A DNA stretch of 64,000 nucleotides from Trametes villosa (taxonomy: Eukaryota > Basidiomycota > Agaricomycetes > Polyporales > Polyporaceae). The translations under genes were made by a program, and so were the position numbers. Below, piece after piece: positions 45,518 to 57,299 of this stretch; position 1 is the stretch's first letter, and each line of letters begins with the position of its first letter. The notes under the pieces are model-generated. The model had not been told where the DNA came from. It ran no database searches and was given only the letters and a program-made list of their open reading frames with translations. The stretch is taken from NCBI GenBank assembly GCA_002964805.2, contig PUDQ02000010.1:1364001-1428000 (forward strand), written 5' to 3'.

Positions 45518-47696
45518 ATGTCCTCACAGTCTGGCACGACGCCGGCTTTCGATTTGCCGATCCCCCAAATGGGACTCAATTATGGCTCTCTTCTCGTGGG
45601 CACGTTCATCAGCCTCGTGTACGCAGCTTGTCCTTTCTTCTCTTGCGCTGGGTGCTACTGAAGTGTGCAAATTCGACCAGATTGTACGGGATGGAGTTAT
45701 ATCAGACGTACAAATACGCTCGTCAGTACGGCTCCGACCCGACCTCCGTGAAGTGCTACGTGAGTATCAGCCACATATTCAACCGTATGGAACTCAGCGC
45801 GTATTCTATAGGTTGCATTCATCATGTGAGCCGTGTTACAGACAATGCGTGCAAATTTGGTTGATGTTTCATCAGGGTACTGGACACATTCCATACGGTG
45901 CTATGCATACACGCGGGGTGAGCATGCACCACCGTGTCGTCGCATCCTACGTAGCGTACGCCTGACAACTTGGCAGTTACTGGTTCCTCATCGTGAATTT
46001 CACCAACCCCGAAGCCCTCGGGAAGTCCGTGTGGTCAATACTTTCTTGAGCGAAACGTATGGGCATTTCTGACTTTAACTTCTACCAGGTCACTAGATGT
46101 ACGTTGAACGTTGAGATCTGATTCGCAGTCGAGGTCTTCCGAAACGGTCGCTCAACTCAACATATTATGATGCGCCAGACACAAGCCATAGTCACGGTAC
46201 ATTCGCCTTGGCAATCTTCCGTGATCTCCGAGACCAGCTCTCATATTCGTTGTGTATGTTTAGGGAGTTATCATCGTCGCCGCTCAAGGGTTAGTGATAC
46301 GCATCTTCGGAGTACCCACGTACTAACGTGGTGCTCTAGTTTCTTCGCTCGACGTGTATATCTACTACGTCAGTGGGACAGTGGTACGAACACAATTTGA
46401 TACTAATTCAAGATACCAGTGGAAAGGAAGTACAAGCCCCTCATAGGACTTGTGGTAAGTTCTCGGCTCGAAGCAAATTCACTCCGAACTCATATCGTGC
46501 ATCCCGTCGACGTGTCTCAGTGCATCGCCTTCCTAGCACATCTCGGTGAGCTCTCCCCATTCCTGGACGATGTGGAGCTCAATGACTGTTGCTCTCTCGC
46601 GCGTTGACGCATAGGCTTTGCGAGCGGTTAGTCGTGCCCTATTATCACGTCTACCCGGTCATCTAAATCCAAATCCATGCAGAGTTCGCTGCTAAAGGGT
46701 AATGTTGGTTCATGATTGACCAAGACTCGCATGAGTGCTTACCGTGAATGATGTCTTTTCTATCAGATTCAGTAGTACGAGTCTGCAAATAGTCTTCCAC
46801 GTGTCGGTAAGCGTTTAGCTATCGAGAACATGGTACACGAAGTGATCCCATGTATTCCCTGTTAGTGGCTGCAAACGGCCGGCTTCAGCATTGCCGTGTC
46901 CGTAGACATAGTGCTCACCACAGTGCTCATCGCATCCTTGCACCACGCACGGACTGGCTTCAAGGAGTAGGCTGAGCTGCCGAGCTTACATTGACGGCAG
47001 TCTTATATTATCTTTTGTAGAACGGACTCGAAAATCGACACTATCGTTGCGTATGCTATCTACACAGGTACGCCCCCGGAAGTTCAGCCCTGGCCAAGCT
47101 GCTGACCGTAGCACAACAGGCCTTATGACCGAGTAAGATGCGGTACATGCTGCTCCTAGGCCGTTGCTTATCGCCCTCCAGTTTTGTCGCCATTGCCGCG
47201 TTGATCATGGTGAGTGACATGTTTCACACACACCCTCGCTCGTACACTGACGCTGGAGCGGTTATAGGACCGTGCTTCCCCGGGCACCCTGCTCTTTGCA
47301 GGCGCGGATATCGTATGCGTGAAAGGTCAGTGTCGTGTGGCCGGCCGCGAGTGTGCCGCAGCTAACGTACTCGGCCAGTCTACGTCAACTGCGTTCTAGC
47401 TGCGTAAGCCTCCCTAACGCTTGGCCACGGTCGCGCTCCGAGCTGAGACGTCGCCCTGCCGCAGGCTCAACTCTCGTGGGAGCGCCCTTCACGGAGGGCA
47501 CTCTTCGTCCGGGGGGATCCAGCTCTCGGACCTCTCAAAGCGCACTCACAACAGTTCTGTGCATGCGTGGACCTCCTCGGTGCGCCAGCTCACTTGCCGT
47601 GCCCGTGCAGTTCCGCTGCTGATTCTGCACCCGTTTCGCTCGCATGCATGTGCGCACGGGACAGGCGGAGACCGGGAATGCACAGTCAACATCTGA
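45518..47696 (+). CDS. DUF6534-domain seven-helix membrane protein, gene 3
   Basis: Exon 1 encodes MSSQSGTTPAFDLPIPQ, GLNYGSLLVGTFISLV. Further exons give LYGMELYQTYKYARQYGSDP, VAFIM, VLDTFHTVLCIHAGYWFLIV, NPEALGKSVWS, SFFARRVYLL, ERKYKPLIGLV, CIAFLAHLG, FSSTSLQIVFHVS, WLQTAGFSIAVSVDIVLTTV with LHHARTGFKE, TDSKIDTIVAYAIYTG, FVAIAALIM, SPGTLLFAGADIVCVK and YVNCVLAALNSRGSALHGGH. A Ser-rich tail ends at TGA 47694-47696. This is the same seven-helix plan as gene 1. Around 46090-46230 the expected two small exons (matching TEIVLN and AAIACIVEA of gene 4) fit only with a one-base phase shift, so either my splice sites are wrong there or the copy carries a lesion. Elsewhere it looks intact. Function unknown. 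Confidence 0.7.
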
Positions 47697-48247
47697 GATC
47701 AAGATCGTTCACGACATTGTAGGGTAGTTTCGGGGGATCGGCGGCGGGCTTCTCCCCTAGGATTGAATATTGAAGCTCGACCCTTCTGGCACTTTCCTCA
47801 CGTCTGTACTTCTTGGCTCAGCTCTTGTACAATCAATAACAGCAGTGACACTCGAATATAAGGGAATGTCGTTTGTATGCTCGATTGCGGCTCCAAATGC
47901 GTGTTCAAGCAAAGGGCGTAGCTCGATGAAAGCGACTCGGGTGAGCCTCGCATCTGGGCGACTACGGGTGTTTCTTGACGTGACCGTTCGAGTTGTAGCG
48001 TCAACTCGCGGTCTTAGAGTCGCACGTCGCATGATGAATCGTTGCATAGTAGATGGAAATACATGAGCTGATAGTCCGACGCCAGCTACCCGTAGTCCTT
48101 CGCGCTTCCTAGTCCTGCTCACAGTACAACATATTGCGTTGCACATATCCACGCCGAGCGCAGGCCGAGGAATGTAGCATCAGACTACGCTACCCTTCGA
48201 TACCTCTTCAAGAGACTGTGAGAAATCCGGGCGTGAGCTCTAGCCTA
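47697..48247. other. Convergent spacer between DUF6534 genes 3 and 4
   Basis: About 550 bp between the 3' ends of two opposite-strand family members. Small frames on both strands, no gene recognised. Confidence 0.5.
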
Positions 48248-50302
48248 TCACATGGACAACCGAGGGGATGAGCGTACCGCCGCCGCAGTAGAACCTTCTA
48301 AGTCACCCCGAGAGATCTGCCCCTGCTGTGCCTGGAAAGTGGAGAGCGGGATCGAGTTGAGCTGCATCGTTGCGCCATTGTCGCCACGCACGTATGTGCG
48401 GCTGTTGAGTCTGCGTATTGAACGAGGTTGTCAATACTAGGCCTCGAGGCGCGAATCATTCTTGACACTCACGATGTGAGGACCGAGTTGATGTACACTG
48501 CATGGGTGTGTGGGGTGAGACGAGAGTTGCGGTAGAAGAAGGTGCAGAGTACGCACGCTTGCCGAGAACGACGTTGAAGAATAGCACGTAGAGTTGCTCT
48601 GGCGCAGCCAGGTACTGCAACCCGAGAGCTTAGTTCGACTCGATCGTGCGGTATCGACTATCACAGACGCACAGCAATCAGGTTCGCAATAACGCACAAG
48701 CTATGCGAAGCAGCGGCGCGTGAGCGTCTGACACTCTTCAATAAAAGGAGCGGTCTCCATACGTGGTGAGTGACCCAGTAGCGACAGTAAGGACGACGAG
48801 GCGGCCAATCATGCCGTCAGACCTGAGATACATCGTTAGCGCCACGGTTACAGAGAGAGGTAGGTGTCAGGCTCACTTCCGCAGGCCTGTGCGCCCCTTT
48901 CGCAGGTAGTACACCAAGGACGCGGATATCGAAACGTCCGCAAGCACTGCAAGGCCGAGGCCTGTGCAGCCGAGGTCCTTTGTGGGAAGCGAAGCGTGAA
49001 CCAGGTGAGATCACAAGAGAAAGTATCGCGCTGCCTCACCTTGAGCTTCATCTCCGCCTCTATGACCATGGGATAGAAGTATCTAAAGCGCAAGAGCATT
49101 AGCCAAGTCATCCTCGTGTGAACGGTGCCCCTTTAGGAACATCGCTTACATCCTGATAGGGAAGACTGCAGATGCGCACGAAAGTGACCGTGCATGAGCA
49201 TAGCGCCTTCTTGAAATCTAGAGTACGCACGGAGGTTCGTAGCTGTGCAAATAATAACTGAGCTACTGCCTTTAAGCCCGAGCTCGGGTGGACTCACTCA
49301 AGTATGCGAGAGTGAAGACCAGCTAGAATCGCCGGCATTCAGAATGAGAGAACCGGGTTGAGCAAAAATGATACCCACGCATGTACAGCTGACGTAGATG
49401 TTCTTGCTCACTGTGGGGAGGTAACCGGAGGTAAGTTACGGGAAGGAGTCTCGCGAAGACGGCGACATACACTTCCAAATGCGCAATACGAAGAATCTGC
49501 CGGTATAGACGGCACAGCATCAGGAATGAGTGGCTACCAAGGGCAATTGCGCACGACGTACGCCTCGACTATGCATGCAATCGCGGCCTAGAACCGCAGG
49601 AGGAGAACTCGGGTCAGAGTGCAGTACGGCGATACTGATTGAGTACGCACGTTAAGGACAATTTCCGTCTATGCCGCGAAAAGGATTCCGTCAATTTCGA
49701 CTGCGGGTTCTCGTGGGCTGCCTTGTCAGGACGTACGGGAATACTCCTGGGCACAAAATAGACGGTCAGCCGGTCCACCAATGAAATATGCTGCATGAAG
49801 CCCACCAAACGGTGCGCAGGAGGGTGAGCGCATTACCGTAATTGAGGACCAGGTAATGATAGGGAACATGCACGATCAGCGCCTGGTGCGTCGAGTCGAG
49901 GATCCTGAGGACAAAATGCCTCAGATAGGCCCCTTCAAGGGTACGACACCGCATCCAGAAGATTTACCACAGGACGAGGACCTGTTATCGACTGAGTTGA
50001 TCACTCCGGGACGCATTATAGGCAGGAAATAGGCTGACGATGAATCTAAGGAAGCGTGTGTCCGTGATCCCCCGAGGCGACCGATAGTATTGGAAAGTTT
50101 GAATGCATGTTATGCCATACGCCCTGCATGGTACCGCGATAATCAGCGACCAGGCGATGCCGTCGTGAATCACAGCTCTGGGCACTTACGCAGACGAGAT
50201 GGCCACTCCGATATAAACAATGCCGATGGTGGCGCCGAGATTGGTCTGGGAGAGCACCTCCGCGTTGATGTCTGACGGGCACTGGGGTATAGTGCTGTTC
50301 AT
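48248..50302 (-). CDS. DUF6534-domain seven-helix membrane protein, gene 4
   Basis: It starts MNSTIPQCPSDINAEVLSQ at 50302 and continues LGATIGIVYIGVAIS, YGITCIQTFQYYRSPRGITD, RFLRFIV, ILDSTHQALIVHVPYHYLVL, LTLLRTVWSIP, TEIVLN, AAIACIVEAFFVLRIWKLSK, NIYVSCTCV, LVFTLAYL, DLGCTGLGLAVLADVSISAS with LRKGRTGLR, SDGMIGRLVVLTVATG, GLCVIANLIA, YLAAPEQLYVLFFNVVLGK and YINSVLTSLNSRTYVRGD. The tail ends before TGA at 48248-48250. The exons between 49.1 and 49.3 kb are the least certain. It represents a different branch of the family from genes 2, 5 and 6: a shorter N-tail and the YYRSPR loop. The family function is unknown; the topology predicts a plasma- or endomembrane protein. Confidence 0.78.
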
Positions 50303-51181
50303 GATCGCGCTATGCGGGGAGGGGTTCAGAAAGGAGGGTACGCCAGTACTGACGCCCTTATGGTACTATAAGCATGGGTATATAGAGGATGGAATCATGA
50401 TTCGCTCACAGGGATGTCTACCTGTAACTCGACCTGAAGGTTCTGCCGATCCCGGCGGACACCGGAGACCGACGTCTGAGTGAGAGGTATTACAGCAAAT
50501 AGGCAGAACTGTCGTTTGTATTCATAGGATACCACCTTGCCCTCCGCTGATCATAAGACATCCTACCCCTGTCCATTAACATTCTCCGTATCGTCTGTGT
50601 GCCACACGCTTAGGTGCGAGAGCGACCGGCGTGGGTATTCAGAGAAGGGCGATACATCGGCGCCGGTGCGCTATTCTTACTCGAAACGTTCCCTGTTCAC
50701 AAGGCACAGATTCAAGCGCAAAGCGTTGATATACCTCCGCTCAAAATAGGATCGAACGCATGTACCAGTCCGCCGGAGCTGAGTTGCGCAACCTGCAGAG
50801 ATAGCACATAAGCATGGCGGACAGTGTGACGGCATAGGGATGCTCACGAGGTGTTGGCGTCAGGAGCTTGTTGGAACAGGGCGGCCATCTCGAGCAGCTC
50901 CTAAGTGTCGCGAACCGCTGCTCTCTGAGATGCCACCCGTCGGGCAGCCAGTCCGTGGATCTTCGGAGAACGTGAGGTACAGATTCCTTAGCGCTAAGTG
51001 TGGGATGCCGACAACGGCCCGACGTAAGAGGGTCCCTTGCACATTCTGTGCTTCGTACATACATTTGAGTGAGGAAATGCGACTCGCCTAGTAGTCGAGG
51101 GCCTGCTTGCACCACGCGTCTCCTCGATCCGAGAACGCAAGAGGCATCTCCCGAAAGCATCAAACACTACGGATGTGGACG
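50303..51181. other. Intergenic between DUF6534 genes 5 and 4
   Basis: About 880 bp between two genes on the minus strand; it should hold the gene 4 promoter and gene 5 terminator. No other feature seen. Confidence 0.5.
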
Positions 51182-53585
51182 CTATGGATCTTGACAGCAC
51201 GCTACACTACAGCCAGAGGGCGCGTCAAGTTCCATGCATCCCTGGCATGACGGATATAACGCACCTGGAGACGACAGTTCATCGTCTGACCTCGGGCCGC
51301 CCCTGCGCAGTCTGTTCGGGAGCTTCTCGAGCTCGTAGCATTCGTCGCGATGTAGGTTGTCCCTCGAGTACAGCGAGTGGTCGCGCACGATGTCTCGCGA
51401 CAGCTTTATCTCGATGCCGCCGCGCGACGGAGCGCTCTGCAAACCAAAACACGGCGACAAAGCCTTCAGCATTATGTGTTTCAGGCATGCAGAGAGCATC
51501 GCACCTGCATAGCATGGGCCGGGTCGCTCGAGATGTAGATGCCTGCGGAAGGTTGCCGCCCGGTGCTGGACGGACCAGCGGATGCGCCCTTCGTCAGCTG
51601 GCTCTTTAAGAAGTCCCGAGAGTTCAGCCTAGCGGCAGTGCGCAGTAAGTCTTTCCGAACACAAGAATGAACATCGACATAACTTACACTGCAAGCAAAG
51701 AGTTGGCGTATACTACAGGCATCGTCAGATCGAGAGGCGGATAATACAGCATCGAGATGCGACGAACGTTTAGCGACGCCCATGTTGATGCCGTTCGCGA
51801 GCAGGGTGTGCGGGAAGAATATGGCCTAATAACAGTTAGTATGATAGTTGGGGCGTAACCCGGAGTTCCGTACCACAAGGAACGAGACCAGACTGATCGT
51901 CCTGAGCGCGCATATACACATCAGGAACCAGGAAGGTACGAAAACGAGAGCATCATACCCAGTCAGAAGCCCTGCGTGCGTGTCAGCACGTATCACACGA
52001 GAACGAAGCGCAGTACGCACCCGTATTGATCGTATATACTAGGAGGATGTTCAACGTTGAATCCGTTCTACCGTGCACGAGCGTCATGAGGTCCGCTTCG
52101 TACAGACTGGAAGCTCTAGACGTACGTTTCAAAGCCTGTCCGGCTGCGCCTCAGCACGATCGTGAGGAGCGTCGTGAGTAGGCTGTCCGCGGCGATGATC
52201 ATGCCTAGGCCGGTATCCACCATCCACTGCCCGCGCGAACGTTAGCTCGCAGCATCAACGCAGTCTGGACAACGGAAAACCCACCGACGTAGAGCTCTCG
52301 AACTGGATCAGATTTGGCTGGACGAACCTACTCGCGTTATGAGAGGACATGCTCCAGGGAAGGGTGAGGACTACGTACGCCTCGACTGTAATAGCTATTA
52401 TGCGTCGTCAGTATCACGCATATACCGCGCATCGTAGAAGCATAATGCGCACCTGTAGAGAACGCTGAGCACCGGGGAGATACCTGTTAGTAAGTGTATA
52501 CAGCCCCGAGACGCCCGTGACGTGCCTGCCTCTCCGAGTAGGAGGATGACCTGACGCGGGGCTTAGCTCCCATTGAAATAAAGAACGTATCCGGAACACG
52601 ACATGCTCACAATAAAGGCCACTATAGGTCTAAACTTGCGCTCGACTGAGAGGGATGAGCGTATCAGGGCGGCTCTTACAAGACATAGACAGAAACAGAG
52701 CACGCACTCAACCAGATGCGACGCGCAAAAAAACTGTGAGTTCACATGTATGTATCAGTATTTGATACATCTCCGTGCATTGACTAGGAACAGACCTTTG
52801 AGAGACGGCGACGATGATCCCCTTTGTCGAGGAGACCGAGTTCAGTTTAGCGCCCCTACGCCGTTCAAACTCGTACGGGAGACTTACGGTAGCCATTGGG
52901 ACGAGCTACTCGCCGACAGTGCTCAGCTCGTGGCGATAATTTACGCTTGGAGTTGAAACGCTCACGTTAACGGACCTGGGCGAGCATTGGGCGCTGAGCA
53001 TGCTACGTCCCATAACCAGACGAAGATAGCAGCACATACCATACGCCGTGAAAGAGGACGGTCGGGTTGAAGTAGTTCGTAGTCAGATAATAATACCTGT
53101 GAACATGACGCGAGATGTCAGACGCTCATCGAGCTACTCATGCAGAACGACATACACCGAATGCATGGAGATTATGGAATGCCAAGTCTCTAGAATCCTG
53201 TTGCCCACGTGTGAACGAAGCGCGCATGGTTCGAAGAACTCGCTAGAAACTTACAATACAACAGCGACCTGCACCACAAACTATTGTCAGCCTCGCTGTC
53301 GACGTGAGTGCTGGGTGCTTACCATAGTTTTAGTGTACAGGGTGTCCTGCTTGTACGCTGGCAGGCGCGTGTAACGGTACACCTGATGCAACGTGACGCC
53401 GTACAAGCTACAGAGAATGTCAGCCTGACAATCAATGCGAATGAAGACATGGCTTACATGAGACCAAGAAACGTCCCAATCATCAAAATCCCGTACGTGT
53501 TGTCCAGCGAAGGTACCGGGGGAAGAGGGAGTCCAAGAGGCAAACCAGCTGCGCCAGGATCCGTGGTGGCGTTCGCGGTAGCCAT
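51182..53585 (-). CDS. DUF6534-domain seven-helix membrane protein, gene 5
   Basis: Starts MATANATTDPGAAGLPLGLP at 53585, then NTYGILMIGTFLGLM, LYGVTLHQVYRYTRLPAYKQ, VAVVL, ILETWHSIISMHSVYYYLTT, NYFNPTVLFHGVWSVN, LVPMAT, GIIVAVSQ, SFFARRIW, ERKFRPIVAFI, VILLLGEA, VEAYVVLTLPWSM, WMVDTGLGMIIAADSLLTTL with LRRSRTGFE, TDSTLNILLVYTINTG, TISLVSFLV, IFFPHTLLANGINMGVAK, YANSLLAVLNSRDFLKSQLT and a polar tail with RGGIEIKLSRDIVRDH and DECYELEK. Every exon join I tested restores the codon phase; one intron may use a GC donor (near 52530). It is the direct-repeat partner of gene 2, and the similarity continues into upstream DNA. Function unknown. Confidence 0.82.
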
Positions 53586-54239
53586 AGTTTTGTCAAGAGT
53601 AGAGACGCCTTAGTAGAACGAAAGACAAGCGAGGGGAGGTCGCCAGAACCGGCACCCAGCGAAGGGGCGAGCGCGTAAATATGTAAGAGGGTAGTCCGAG
53701 GACGGCTCGCGAGCACGTTGCAGCCTCGGAAGAGAAACAGGCAAACGGGGGGCGAGGGACGGGGCCTCCGTTAGCGTTATATCCAACTCGAGTGGATGGA
53801 CCCGCCCCACCGGGGCGCCGATGATGTCCGCTGGATGCCGGAATCCTTCTGTTATCCATGGCAGCCAGGGCTCTAACGACATCTCGAAGGACTCGACAGG
53901 GAAGGCCCTGTGGGAAAGGGAAGAGATGCAGTGCCTCCGTCGGATGCTGTATGGTGTCCACTAAGCTTCGAGAGGTTGACGTCGTGTTCATATTCGCACA
54001 TAAGTCTGCAGTACGACACGCAAGACGGGCAGGATACGGCGGCGGCTGACGTTCGGGTAGTTGGGTGGCTAGATGCGCGCACTTGGGATAAGGTTTCCCG
54101 GGGGCGCAGGCGGCGGGCGTCGTCCGGCGGCAGGTGTCTCCGGCGGCGCAGTGTGAATGGATGGGCCGTGCCCTAGGATCCTCGAATACAATGCGTCCCT
54201 GAACGGACGGAAAAATGAGCGAAGAAGTGATAGTGATGT

Positions 54240-54480
54240 AGATGTGCGCCGAAAAGTCCGTTCTGGTGGCGGGCGGTGGGCGATTGGGGCGCCTTCCGCC
54301 CGCAGGACTTCTGTTGGAATATCCCCCCAGAAGTAGGTGGCGGGAACCCGGGGTACGCCCTAACGTCATGTCGCGCGCTGCGGACTTGTAGTCAGCTAAG
54401 CCGGCGGCAGAAGTTTTATTGCATACGTTGCCGGCGGATATGCTCGGGCGGAAGCATCCTAAGCGACCAATGACGCCGAC
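54240..54480. repeat. Duplicated upstream block, copy 2
   Basis: Partner of 40850-41090 (for example CTTCCGCCCGCAG, GACGCCGACT), at a similar distance from the start of DUF6534 gene 5. Confidence 0.6.
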
Positions 54481-55246
54481 TCACAGGTTGCAAACCAGAT
54501 TCTCAACGCGTAAACCGCACCAGCTTGGCCAAATACTCTGTTGTTAGGCCCCCTGGGAAGTACCTGGCCTTGCGTGTGTCGGCAAGGTAGCTTCACCTAG
54601 AGAATCCGAGTGTGTAGGGTAGAGATTCGCCTACGGAAAAAATTGAGCATCCTCGGGTGCCGATGACTTCTCGGAAACATGACGACGAGACGATCATCGC
54701 ATATGAGCCTCAAGTGGACTGCACACCCACGCTATTTAGCGGTCTAAGAAGCGGAGTAAGCACCAAAGACTCACCTAGCTCCAGGAAGCATGGATCATGA
54801 GAGGCAAAACGTCTAAGAGAATGTTCGTGCATCACGGTCACGAGTTCGAGAGTGCCTGTGGTATCGCGCACGCGGGGGACTCAACGGTGCATGCATTGCA
54901 AGGCGTGGGTCTTGGATGCTCGCCTGCGAGTGTCACTCGCTAGAGGGAGGCATATCCTAGCGATGATTGCGCGCTCAGGACCACGGTCGCAGAGAAGTCC
55001 TAGGATGATCGACTAGCAGTCTTGATGAGCTTTCTCGAACGCTAGATCCAGTTCTTGGAGGGAAGTCTCATGCATAGAGGGAATTCTGGAAGAGCCAATA
55101 AATCTTTGGGGTTGTAGGTATGACCAGTCCGAGTCCGTAGTATTCACGAATGAGAGCCTCATGGAGGGAGGAGGCACGCTCAAAACTATTGGCGGCTGTT
55201 TGTGACCCCATCGTGACCAGGTGTGATCCTCGGAGTCACCTCGGAG

Positions 55247-55281
55247 TCACGTTCTCCCAAACGCCACATTTTTGGGCGCTC
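55247..55281 (+). repeat. Short duplicated block, copy 2
   Basis: GTCACGTTCTCCCAAACGCC followed by ACATTTTTGG; partner of 41604-41640. Confidence 0.65.
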
Positions 55282-57299
55282 GAACAAGTCTTGTCAGTTT
55301 CGGAGTACTCCCTCAACATGCAGCGGCCCAAGAGCATTGTTAATCAGGTGTGTTTGATCCAACTGCTGCGTGTATAGTGACTCATGTTTGATACAGATGG
55401 GCTTGCCGAGCTTGCCCCCCGGCCCGGGCTTAACTTATGAGCCTCAAAACCGCTCTCTTGTCTCTGGACACGACTTACAATGAAGAACTGCTACACAGAT
55501 TCAAGGCCCCGTACCCCGCCGGCTCTAACAAAAAAGAAGAAGCCATGTGCGTTTACAGCGACGGTACCAGCACTGTGACTGGCAACTAAGTATGCTCTTT
55601 TCCCCATTGACGTGTTCCTGATCGCTGATGGCTCGAGCAAGCAGTCCCACCTTCTGCCCCGGTGCCTTCAAACCGCCCGCACCCGAGGCGACGCGCACTA
55701 GAGCGTGTCCCACGACAAACTCAGGCTGGAGCTGGGAGGCGTCGACGTGTCTTCACACACGCAGACCGCAACTCCGACCGCGTATGCACCCGTCTGTCAG
55801 GACCGGACACCAGACAATAGGTGAGTGGCATACGCGTGGCGTACAGCATGAACGGCGCACAGTATTTTCCGTGTCTGCGGCGCGTGTGGCGGTTTCAGCG
55901 CTCCTCGCGCACGAGCTGCGCAGGCTCCCCGACGCAGACAGTCTTGTTTGGGCCCGCGCTCTTCGAGGTGAAGGTGAGTGCCACACTCATACGGGACGCA
56001 GTCTTGTGCACTGCGCTTACCCACACAATGTCCAGGGCGGCGACGCGCGAGACGCGCGATGGCCTGTCGTGCCTGTGGCAGACACTGGCGTACGGCATCC
56101 ATCAAATGTTCGCGATCTGGAACTTAGAGTTGCCCGCGCCGTGATAATCAATTAGCGCACTGATGTCACCCGGCGACATTGAATACGGCGCCTCGTGCGT
56201 GCAGTTCTGTGGCCATACGGCATAACCGAACGCTGCCGGGGGCTGCGTTCGCGGAGGTGTGTGCGTGCTGAAATGGGGAAGGGGATCTGCGCGTGGCGTG
56301 GAAGTGTACGCGCACTTGACGCGCGGACGGCCAGCAGGGAAACGCGCGCGAAAGATGAGAACGCACGCTCGAAACGCGTACATACCGCAAGCCCCTTGGC
56401 AAAGGAAAGCGGTTAGTCTTGGAGGCGCTTGGTTGCTTACCCATACTCACACATCGCATTCCCAGTGCGCGTCTTTCACAAGCAGGTCGGAGCTCGTTCT
56501 GGCCAAGCAGGCCCCCATCGCAAGCCCCCGTTTTCCTGCCCTGCACGGAGAGGCACCATCAAGGCTATAGTCGCGCTGCGCCCTAACCGATCACGGATGC
56601 CCATGTAAGTCAGTCAAGTCTGGTGTCGCCGAGGCCGCGCTCTCACAATAATATGGACGGTTCGCGCCTGGCAGGATGCCTGGACAGAGCAGCAGCAGGC
56701 TTGCAAATGATCAGCAGGCGAGTGGTTCCCCCATGCGCGAACCTGCTTCTTTGTACCGCTAGAAGCAGGCGGGTAATTTTGAAGGTTGATGGGAGCACAG
56801 CGCACCATCATCGGCACCGAGAGCCCGCATGTCCTCGCTCCGAGTTGGTTGCCGGCCTTCGCACCTCCAGCTTTCGAGGCCTGCTCGCTCAGCGCGGTTT
56901 CGACGCGCACTGCACGATGCGTATACATAGCGATACTTTGTGATATCATGGTGTGCGCCGCTACCCGACGGTTTCACGCTCGACGAGATGATGGCGGGCC
57001 GCATCACGGAGCGCACCAGGCCGGGGCGGAAGAGGGCGAGGATCGATGCACGGAGGATAATTAAGCTGTCTTGTCGATGGTGCTGGTGGTGGATGTCTGG
57101 GGCGCAAAGGACGTCAAGACAAGGCGGCTCGGCCCATGCGTTCCTGATGCGCACCGGGCGGAGGGCGAGCGTTCCTAGATGGATGGACGGGCGCCTGTGC
57201 GGGGTCCCTGATTGCGATGCGTAGCGCTGGGTACATAAGGTTCGGGGATGGGAAGGACGGGCCTGGCGCGCTGATCCCCTTCTTCTTTGCTCTTCTCTG

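Larger units (their letters stand above)
53586..57299. other. Long gap upstream of DUF6534 gene 5, no gene accepted
   Basis: 3.7 kb. The part up to about 55281 includes sequence shared with the region upstream of DUF6534 gene 2. A 258-codon minus-strand frame (53593-54369) has no domain and looks like composition. A 50-codon plus frame (55437-55589) and frames at 55821-56144 and 56940-57224 are unrecognised. The last few hundred bases should be the P450 promoter. Confidence 0.4.

Noticed and set aside
37860..54000. First impression that this region is a gene desert of decayed pseudogenes
   Set aside because: Step-by-step splicing showed complete exon chains for DUF6534 genes 2, 4 and 5, and nearly complete for gene 3.
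53593..54369. 258-codon open frame on the minus strand
   Set aside because: No domain, skewed Pro/Arg/Ser composition, and it lies in duplicated upstream DNA whose other copy does not keep the frame.
55437..55589. 50-codon plus frame (starts MSLKTALLSL) as a possible small secreted peptide
   Set aside because: No signal peptide, no cysteine pattern and no family recognised; not supportable without transcripts.
55821..56144. Possible further DUF6534 fragment on plus
   Set aside because: Only a vague resemblance in hydrophobic spacing; none of the family landmark motifs is present.
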